DNA from: Diospyros lotus
Taxonomy: Eukaryota > Streptophyta > Magnoliopsida > Ericales > Ebenaceae
Direction: 5' to 3'
Length of the DNA stretch: 64,000 bases
NCBI RefSeq assembly: GCF_014633365.1
Contig: NW_026267104.1
Location: 6,694,587 to 6,758,586 of the forward strand
The translations under genes were made by a program, and so were the position numbers. Positions 50,801 to 61,246 of this stretch are shown here, one piece after another. The number at the start of each line of letters is the position of its first letter. The first letter of the stretch is position 1. Below the pieces are notes generated by a model that made no database searches, had not been told where the DNA came from, and worked only from the letters and a program-made list of their open reading frames with translations.

Positions 50801-53800
50801 GCATCTGAAACTACTCTAATGAAACCTCAAGACTGCAGGGCAACCCTCAGCTTGGTATAGCAGGCCCTTGGTGCATGTTTTAATCCATAAAGAGATTTTT
50901 TCAGCTTGCAAACATGAGTAGGGAACTGAGAATGAACAAACCCTTCCGGTTGAAACATAAAGACATCCTCACTCAAATCACCATTCAAGAAAGCATTGTT
51001 GGCATCCACTTGTTGGATGTCCCAGCCAAAAGTAACAGCCAAAGAAAACAACACTCGAATTGTTGGGGCTTTAACAACAGGACTGAAAGTCTCGGCATAG
51101 TCAATGTCGGGATTTTGATGAAATCCCTTGGCCACCAAACGTGTTTTGTAACGAAGAACTGTACCATCTGCCTTATATTTAATCCGAAAAATCCACTTGC
51201 AACCAATAACATTCATGTCTTTGGAGAAAGGAACTAAATCCCAAGTGTGATTACGTTGTAAGGCAGTATATTCTTCTTCCATAGCCTTAACCCATTGTAA
51301 ATCTAAGAAGGCCTCACGAACAGTAGTAGGTTCCAAAGAGCTCACTAAGGCATGAGGGGATGAAGTGGTAAGAAGTTTAGCCTTGGATCGGGTGACCATA
51401 GGATGAACAAAAGGTTTAGGAACACGAGAGGCTGTTGGCAATACCAAAGGAGGCTCCAACAATGGAGAGGACAAGGATGACGAGGACACAGGAGAATGAG
51501 GTTGAGGGACAGAAGGTAAAGGTTGAGAAGCAGAAGCAGCAGGAGATGAAGCTGCAGAAGGTGGAGAAGAAGATATGGAGGAAGAACCCGAAGATTGTGC
51601 TACTGCAGAGGAAGGAAAGGACGAGGAAGAAAAAGAAGGAAACAACTGAAATACCAAAGTAGATGGATGACCAGGAATAGTAGAAAGAACACCAGATGAA
51701 GAAGAAGCAGACTGAAACAAACTAGTATAAGGAAAATCATCTGGATTAAAGAGAACATGTCTAGAAACATAGACACGACCAGAAGGATGCAAACATTTAT
51801 AGCCTGCATGACCATGACTATACCCAATAAAGATACATTTAGTGGAATGAAAACTGAACTTACGCTTGGCATAGGAACGAAGATAGGGAAAACATGCAAA
51901 GCCAAAAGGCTGAAGGATGAGATAATTGGGTGATTTAAGAGATAACACCTCAAAGGGTGTTCAAAACTTGAGAGGAGCTGAGGGAAGCAGGTTTATAAGA
52001 TAAATTGTAGTTTGGAAAGCCTCAACCCAAAACTTAAGAGGCATAGCAGCATGACTTGAGTCCTATTTTAGCTATGTGACAGTGTTTTCTTTCAACAACA
52101 CAGTGTCACATACCTAGGGTTACCTAGGGTTGTGATTGGAATTTGGGAGCGAAACAAGATGATAGAATTAATAGAGGGAGAGAGAATTCAAAGAGAGAGA
52201 GTTAGAGGGAGAGATTATAGAGGAAACAAGAGAGAGAGAATTAGGGAGATATGAATCACTTCATTCATCAACATACCTTTCTCTACATTTTAGGGCCTAT
52301 TTATAAGCTATTCAATAGTAACTGAAATCTAGAAAATAGCACCCATGTGCTCCTAACAACTCACAAAATACCTCCTACTAACTACTACAACCTTATTACA
52401 ATAATGCCTTTCTCGCTACCCATGAGTTGTGACATTCCCCTCCCCTTGAAAGGTTTCTTGTCCCCAAGAAACTTATTACAACCAAGTCATTGTTTCTTCA
52501 TCCAATGCCCGTCCTCACCCATTGGTTTCTTCTTCACTTTTCCTTCTTTTTATCTTGTTTTTCCCTTCTCTTTTGCTTTCTTTTTTCCGTCTCCTCAGCA
52601 GCAACAGTAGTATGTCTTGCTGCCACACCAATGGAAACATGAGTAAGCAAAACAACAAGGGTCTCGGTTCCTTCAACAAAGAATCCCTTCCTTTTCTTCC
52701 TTTCATCTTGTTTCACCTTATCCTTCTGCATCCTCCATTGCTCTAAATCAGAAACATACTGCTGGAAGGTTTTAGTGTAATCAATTTCATGCAAGCATCC
52801 TCCCTTAACCTCTAACCATTCTTTAACTGCCCTCCATTGGTTATCCATTTCGATGAAGGCACAAATTTCCCTCCAATTGACTGATTTCCCAGTTGGAGTT
52901 ACCTGATTCAGAGTAGGTAATTCAGCCACTCCTTCCATTCCTATTCTTTTGAGGGAAATAGATTTAAAATCTCCACAATCTAAGGCTGTTGTGGGCGTTT
53001 CCATTCCAAGATCTTTGGCTCCCAGATTGTTAGCTAACATCTCAACTTTATCCTCAACAGTTACCTCCTCCAACGGTGTCATATTGAGGATTCTAGCGGC
53101 TGGATTTTCAGTATCAGTGAGAGTGCTTGAGATGCTGCCAATTGTTGGACTGCCATCCCCCAATTCTTCGATCCCTTCTACTACTTCTTTTTCTTCCTCA
53201 TCAGCTTCTTGCATCTCCAAATTAACAGCCGTAGAAGCTCCATTGATCATATAGGTTTTGGTCCTTTCTCCAAACCGATTACTCAAGTCAATTACAAATT
53301 GCGGCCAACTCAATTCCACCCTTCCCCAGCTCCAATTCTGGAACCAAATGTATGGAATTCCACTTAGATTAGTTGCAGCCATTTTTACCTTCTCCTTTTC
53401 AGCCACTCGGTGTTGGTAGAATGCTCGTTCACATTGCTGAATCCACCATTTTGGCCTATCCCTGTCAAACACCAGAATAGCCAATGGAGCAAGAGTGGGC
53501 AAATCAGCACTTGGAATTGAAGTCAACAAAGTCCGATTAGCAGTCTAAAATTTATGTGAATGCAGGATTAAAAAATCGTCCAACTGCCTACGGAGGTCCT
53601 TAAATTCTTTTGTTGCAGCAATTAATCCTTCGGCCATCTCCTCAATTCAATTCCCTGAAATTACCTTGCAACCGCCTCTTGATCAGCTTCCAAAAATCTC
53701 TTCCGAAATTTTCTTGTACTAAAATTCAGCAACCCAAGCCAATACAATTGTTACTTCCAATTCAGCAACCTTAATCGCCTCAGACCTTGCCCTAGCAATA

Positions 53801-56800
53801 GCCTAAACCTGAATCAGCTTTTTAGCTGCAGTTGAATGTCCTCCAAATCAATCTCCGAGATCTGATCGAGTTTGTTCGGCCTTCGAGTTAGCCTACTATC
53901 AGCTTCCAACTCACCCAAAACCTCTGCCTTAGTTACGATGGAGTATCTAAGGACTGTCGCCTTCTAAATTTCAGCTTCTTAACAGTTTGATTGGCTCCCG
54001 TTGCAACTTCTTGTGAACTGCCGACTCTCACTTTCCCAAGTCACCGAAATTATGTCCGAAATCAGCTCATAGTAGTCGCCTAGGAGAATCACCCACCTCA
54101 TAGTAGTCGCCTTGGTCAAATAGCCAAGGATTCCACCAGCTTCGCTTTGGCAATTCAAATATGAGCTGAAATTCACAGCCGCGAGACTTCTTCACTTCTT
54201 GCCCGAGTCAAATTAGAATTCGCCTAGGACTCACCTCTCGCTCAACTTCCAAATCTAAGTTGAGGATTACAATCAAAATCAAGGCAAACAAGAATCGCTG
54301 CTTGCGGAATTCTCCTCTGGACCATTTCCGATGGCACCTTCTTTCACTACTCGGTCACATGCATTGACCTAGACCTGAACTTCCGCACCTGACCGCATTC
54401 AGCTTTCTCGCCTCAACCACATACAACTAGTTTGCCAGAATCAAAGTGATTCAAGGATCAATAAGAGGCTTCTGAATCGGTTGCTAGCTTCCTTCGGTCA
54501 ATCAGATTCAACAATCGCCCCAACCCATGCCCAATCACCGTCCAATTTGCTCCAGAATTTCCCAAAGTTTGTTGCTTCTTGAATCTCTTTCCGTAACTTG
54601 TTCGATTCCACACCCAATCACCGACCAACGTCTTGCTTTTGAAGCAACTTCCGCTGCGTAACTCCTCCTTACCTAATTTGATTTCGTCACTGAGAGCAAT
54701 AGCCTATGGCCGCATGCAGATCACGATCCTCCTGTTCTATATCAGATTCGTTGCGGATTCCAGCATCGCCTGGATTCTTATGGTAATCGCTTGTAATCGC
54801 CCAAGCCTGCGTCCACTTCCAACCACACCACCCTGAACTACCTTCAGATTCTCTCAGAGTCACTGTCGGAACTCACCTAGCTGCTTCGTCTCCAATTCCG
54901 AGCCGAAATTGCTTTGCTTGGCCTCACCACTTGCAACTGATCTATAATCGACCGCCTTCCTTCCTCACTGGAATCTCAATCGAAATCATTGGGGTTTCGC
55001 GCTAGCCCAGACCTTTTCCGCGCCTTCAAGTCCACCGAAAGTTAATCGAAGGACTCACTTGTTCTGCTTCCACGCCTTGTCTCTTCCAGTCACGTTCCTT
55101 CTTGTTAAGAGGCCTTCCAGTACGCTTTCAATTTTCGTATCGTCCGAACAGCAATGTTCGCTTCAATTTTCGAATCATTGGAACATCAACGTTTAATTTC
55201 GAATCATCACTGGACTCGAAGTGATTCATCGATCGCCTTCCGCCATTCCAAACACCTTCTGGCGCACTTCAATTAAATCGATCAACACGCGGCCTGACGT
55301 CGAAATCAAATTCTGAGAATCAACTGCCTCGGACATCAGCCGTCGATTTCAGTTGGAAATTAATCAACAAGAAAACCGTTGAGGAACGATGTCTCTAATA
55401 CCATTTGTCACATACCTAGGGTTACCTAGGGTTGTGACTGGAATTTGGGAGCGAAACAGGATGATAGAATTAATAGAGGGAGAGAGAATTCAAAGAGAGA
55501 GAGTTAGAGGGAGAGATTAGAGAGGAAACAAGAGAGAGAGAATTAGGGAGATATGAATCACTTCATTCATCAACATACCTTTCTCTACATTTTAGGGCCT
55601 ATTTATAAGCTATTCAATAGTAACTGAAATCTGGAAAATAGCACCCATGTGCTCCTAACAACTCACAAAATACCTCCTACTAACTACTACAACCTTATTA
55701 CAATAATGCATTTCTCGCTACCCATGAGTTGTGACACACAATTCTGCTGAGACGTATGAGGGTAGGTAAAACGAGATTGAATGCCACGCGAATGTAAATA
55801 AGGTAGAAAAGTTCTAAACTCTCCCCCATTATCTGTTTGTAGAGCTTCTTAGCATTATACTGAAGTTTAGCTAGTTTATGAAAGATAATGAAAACTAACA
55901 AAGCATCAGATTTTAACTTTAGAGGGTATAGCCAAGTATAGCGAGTGTAGGCATCAACAAAAATAATGTAATAACGATATTCTTCGATTGATAAAGTGGG
56001 AGAAGGCCCTCATAGGTCAGAATAGACCAGTTCAAGTGGTCTAACTACTGTGATTTCACAATCAGAAAAAGGAAGCTGATGGAGCTTACCAGCTTTGCAA
56101 GAATCACAAAAGGAAAGAGATGACAAAGAAAATGGAATTTGAATTTTATTCAACACCAATCGCAGTACATTGAATGAAGGATGCCCCAGTTTTGCATGTC
56201 ACTGCTTGCAAGCATTATTAGTTTAGGCAACATTTACATTTATAGTAGAGGACAGTCCAAAATTAGAAGAAGCTGACTGTTTACAATTTTGAAAAGAAAA
56301 ATGATTACATGTTGAAGGAGATGTATTGTGTACAAGAGACTTAGGACTAAAGAATGAGCTGGAAGCCTGAAATCAGCAGAAGCAACAACTGAATTTAGTT
56401 GATATAGCCCATCCTTAAGCTGCCCTCTGAGTAGCACTTGCCCAGTATTCTTGTCCTTAATCACACAAGTATGAGAATCAAATTCAGCAACAAGGTCATG
56501 ATCCTTAGTTAACTAAGAGACACCGATTAAATTTTTCCGCATGTTAGGAACATGTAAAACATTAAGTAAGGTAATACAAAACATAGGCTGAGAATGAGAA
56601 TACAATTGTCCAAGGCCAACATTTGAGATTGAGAGTTTCTTACCATTACCAACAGATACTTTATCTCCACCACTATAAGGGGTATGCAATGAGAGATTTT
56701 AAAAATTGGTGGTGATGTGATTTGTTGCTCCAGAATCAACAAACCACGACTGATCAGAAATAGGTGGTTGACGGTCAAAAGGTTGTTGAGAAAAATGATT

Positions 56801-59340
56801 ATAGTGAGCACTCTGGACTGAACCAACATCACTCATGTAGCCCTCATTAGAGTCACTTAGGGAGCTAGAATCTGACTGTGTATTCACTGGTGAATTACCA
56901 AACCTGTTCTGGCTTGGAACAGATCCAAAGGATCTTTGGAAATTTCTATCAAAGCGATGATAACATCGATCGACCAGATGCCCTGGTTTGCCACACAATT
57001 GGCAATAAAAACGTCTACCAGACTGACGGCATCAGCCACGTCCTCCTCGTGTACCAAAACCACTTCCTCTCTGATTTTGACCTCTTCTCATATTCTGAAA
57101 ATTATTAGCTCGTCCTCTCTTATTATAATCAGCCAAATTAACTTGCATTAAAGGTGTGACTAAGTCAAAACTAACCGTCAACTATGGTAAATTCTTAGAA
57201 ATTAATCTTTGTTCATGCATTAACAGCAAGTACTGGACCTTATCCAGATCTACATCATTCATCTGGTATGTCACTAGGCTGACTACAGTTTTGTAGTCAT
57301 GGTCTAAACCATTAAGAATTGCAAAAAGCAATTCTTTGTCATCCAAAGGTTCACCCATAGCAGCTAGCAAATGTCCAATTGTCTTAATCTTGTGAATATA
57401 GTCGTTAATCGACATATCATCTTTCTTAACTAGTCATAGCTGTTGCTTAAGCTGAAACGATCTAGCAATAGTTTGCCTCGAATACAAATTCTCAAGTGTA
57501 GACCATACCTCAGATGACAACTCGTAGTGTATTACATGCGCCAGTACGTCCTTATCAATTGTGGAGAACTACCAGCCAAGGAGGAGCTGATCCGATCGCA
57601 ACCACACCATATACTCTAGATTCAACATCGGTCCTCCAGCTTCCTTATCACCAGACTCAGCAACATACTTAGGCGGTGGTGAAACCTTATTCAATAATGG
57701 AAACAAGATAGGCACGAATTGTAGTTAGAAGTTGCGTCTTCCAGAAAATATAGTTTCCAAAATCCAATTTGATAGGAATGAATTGGAAGGCCTTCGCAAT
57801 TGCACCAAAATCAGATTGCGAAGAAAGAGAAAAGGTAGATGATGAGCGAGGTGGTGAAGGGGAGGAAGCACCTTGAACGGGCGAAGGATTCATGACTTAC
57901 GTCAAAGGCTCTGATACCATGAAACAGTATGCAAGAGCTTGAAAAGAACTTAGAACAGAAAACAAAGAGAAGAAAAGAAACTCTCAATATTCACCAGTGA
58001 ATAAAAAATGAATACAATACAAATCAAAGAAGAGACACTGCTATTTATAGCAGCTGCCTTATTAAAGAGCCCTTACACCGAGGCACCTTATAACCACCTA
58101 ACAACAATAAATAAATAGAAGCAGCAATATAATACAGCAACATAAAAATACAATAATAAGCCCGCTATACTCTCACATTTTTATATCAAAAATTGTAAGA
58201 CATCATTTTTCACATTATTCAAGGCAGAAAAACAAGAATAAAAATTTCAAATAGTGTTTCAGAAATTTGCATTCATAAAGAAAATTAAAAAACTTTGTAT
58301 TCTATAGGTTTTAATTTCAGTGAAATTTTCACAACTTTTAGTGTCTTCAAAAACACCGAGAAAGAGAACCCCATGAGAAAAAAGAATCTAGAACTAGGAC
58401 CCAGACAAATTACTGGCCATAAATAAGGTTAGCATAAAGGTACAAATATGACAACCATAATAACGTGCAAATTTTGAATTCATTTGGTGATCACATGCCC
58501 CCCATTTCAGAAAAATCATATATCAAGATTCCACACTGTTATAAGATGAGACAAACTTACCAGGGAGAATAATGCCAGTTGGCTCAGATAATTTGAGCTC
58601 TCCAACAACTGAATCTGAACGAATTGGTGTGTATCTGTCATGCATAAAACCAGTATTTCAAAATATGTACTACTTCTGCAAAAGAATCAACATAACAAAT
58701 TTTTAAGATAATGAGCTCAGGAACCACCAATATACATGAAAGTTGTTTGCACCATGATAAGCCAACTAAGAAAGACAAAGCTTTCTGGTGCAAAGACAAA
58801 TCGGGAATTAGAAAAGCTAGTAATTCCATTAAATTCAAGAGTATTAGGCTGCTGCATTACTAAAAATTGTAAAACCAATTTGATACTGGAAAATTGGTGA
58901 CACCATCGAACACCAATGAATGGTTATATTCATAACGTGTCTGACATGTTCCGAGTCCAATACATATGGTTACAAGTGTGAGAACCAAGTGTTTGGGCTT
59001 TTGAATTGCACTTGAAGACCCTTATATGGTCAAAGACCTTATATTAATACAAATGTGAAATCTCTGTTAATTGCAAAACTTTTCAACTTGTTAAAGAGTG
59101 TTGACGACAAATTTATGTAGAAGTTTAAGCTGTTAATAGTTTTATCTTTTATATTGTTATTTTTACACTTAACAAGGTCCCCCTGGCACGTTGCCATATA
59201 CTCCTTCAAAGCTGAACCAAACGCATTCAAACTATTGGATTGATGGTAAATTTGAATGCAAGACCTTTACCTACTCTAATACCATGTCAAATTATTCACT
59301 ACCAGCTCATCTAAAAAAGGTGGTCTTTTTTTTTTTTTTT

Positions 59341-59371
<31 letters not shown>

Positions 59372-61213
59372 GGAAGGGGTGTTGGATAATTTTACTTTTT
59401 ACAAATGATAGTTTTACTCTCAACAAAACTCAACATTTACCCCATGGTATATTGACTAATACTAGAATGCTTGTGAGGGGCAGCACCCACACATATACGA
59501 ATAAATAAACAAATAAGACTTTTCCAATACCATTGTAAGGAGGATCAAACTAAAATCAATTTAGCAAGATGCTCATATAGTTATGAAATTCAATAGAGCA
59601 ACAAATTGCTGAAATGTGACTTATTTAGAGATTTATCACAATTATTGACTTAGGACATATTGTGTGTAATTTAAAAATTCAAATTATTCATATGAAAGAA
59701 CACAAACATACAATTACTAGTAAAATAAAAACAGAATATTTAGCACATACACTGGGAAATCACTGCTTTTTCGAGGTAATACTGTTAGCTTTTTAGCACC
59801 CCAGGACAATATATATAAAGCTAGTCATCAGTTTAGAAGCAAAATATTTTAGCAGCAACTATTTAGCATTTACATAAAAAAAAAAAAAAAGAGTAGACTG
59901 GATGGTTACCCGAATAATAAACGGCAATTGTACTCTAAATCTGTAACTTGGTAAGTTCTAGAATTTGCTCCCTCAATAAGAATGATAGTTCCCTCATTAC
60001 TTTCTTTATACCAGCTAAACAAGCTTGGCCCTTCATAACCACCAAAATATTCTCCTTCCCCAAAGTAAGTGCCCGAAGACAATTCCTTTACATGAACATT
60101 AGAAACTACAGGAAGAGCTGCCACATTCAAAATGTTTGGAACAAATAAGTACAAAAAATCACAAGGCATAATTGAGGCCAAAAGAAATCAATGACAACAA
60201 TTGGTCAAAAGTGACCAAGTAGAATAACTTTTCAGTCTCTTCCATGTGCAAATCTCTAAGTCTAAAACAATCAATTGCAAATAAGTACTTATATCCATGG
60301 TGCATAAAGCAGCAAACAATATGTAACCAAACAGAAATAAATGAAACTTCATTCATTAAAGTCAGTGTCAGTACAAAATAAATGGTAAGTTGGTCTACGA
60401 ATAATAAAAAAGGGTGTCCTAGTGTACAAAGCTCCCCACTCTATGAGGGTGGGAGAAGGGTTGTATTTGTATGCAGCCTTTCTCTTGCTTTTTTTGCAAA
60501 GAGTCTGTTACCAAACTCAAACCTGGGATCTTCCAGTCATAAGGAAGCAACCTTATCATTGGGCCCAAGGCTTGCCCTCTCTAGCTCTATCAATGACTAG
60601 TAAAAAAAACTCTCAACAATGCAACAGGTCCTGTGGACAGATACACTTTGCAAAGATAACTATAGAACAAAAAGGTAGTACCTGGGGTAACTGGAGAATC
60701 ACAAATTGATACTAAGGGCTTTCCACATTCCCCATCTGCACGAGTTGGCACCCAATACAAAGCCAAATAAGCCCCAACATCTTCCAGTGATGGTGTGTAT
60801 GTTCTGCACAATAGGATGTCAATTTCTGTAACATATTTGCAGCACATACACAGTTCTGTAAATTGAAAAAAAAAAAAAAAAAAAACTACATTTTTGACTT
60901 ACAGTGTTCTTCCACATATAAAGACATCTTCACAATCAATAGTTATGTCCATGAGAGCCGCCCCTTGCAATTTGCTCTTAGTCTTATACCAAACAAATTC
61001 CCCGTTACCTTCTTCTCCACCGAAGTATACTTTTTTAGGGAACACTGTCCTGTCCTGACAGCAGTCAGGAATTACAAGCTCCATACCCACTGGATCCGCT
61101 GTAGAAAAAAAAATTATATTAATGTAAAGAAAATAATCAAATGTATAAACAAAAGAAAAAGGTGACAGCGAGAGATTAAGATATGTATGCATATACAAAT
61201 ATATATGTATATG

Positions 61214-61246
<33 letters not shown>

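Larger units (their letters stand above)
52104..55736 (-). mobile_element. Nested gag-only LTR element (TR-GAG type) inside Copia C
   Basis: Two 331-bp LTRs, 52104-52434 and 55406-55736, differ at about five positions. They start TGTCACAACTC and end GTATGTGACA on the minus strand. The primer site is TGGTATTAGAGAC two bases from the 5' LTR. The flanks CACAG (52099-52103) and CACAA (55737-55741) match at four of five bases. It splits the integrase motif QQNCVVERKH of Copia C. The interior has a single gag-like frame and no pol. Such elements depend on an autonomous relative for movement. Confidence 0.92.
49406..58177 (-). mobile_element. Copia C: LTR retrotransposon with a nested element inside
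   Basis: LTRs at 49406-49662 and 57920-58177 (257 and 258 bp) start TGTGAGAGTATAGCGGGC and end CTGTTTCA or TTGTTTCA on the minus strand, with about ten differences. The primer site TGGTATCAGAGC (57919-57908) abuts the right LTR, and the purine tract TTTGAGGGGGAATG lies at 49676-49663. The flanks TTTTT on both sides fit a target duplication but are low-complexity. Without the nested 3.6-kb element it is about 5.1 kb. Sense relative to AIR9. A different Copia lineage from A and B. Confidence 0.92.
43008..58560 (-). other. 15.5-kb transposon-filled AIR9 intron
   Basis: Donor CCCTG/GTAAGT on exon 58561-58634 and acceptor TTTTGCAG before exon 42869-43007. The reading frame across the junction is intact (P-E-L-P-E-I). 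Copia B, a TRIM and Copia C with its nested element fill 14,159 of 15,553 bp. The remaining parts (43008-43413, 48482-49067 and 58178-58560) are AT-rich with no feature seen. Confidence 0.9.

Noticed and set aside
51435..51662. Lys/Glu-rich plus-strand open frame
   Set aside because: Antisense shadow of the Ser/Pro-rich linker of Copia C.
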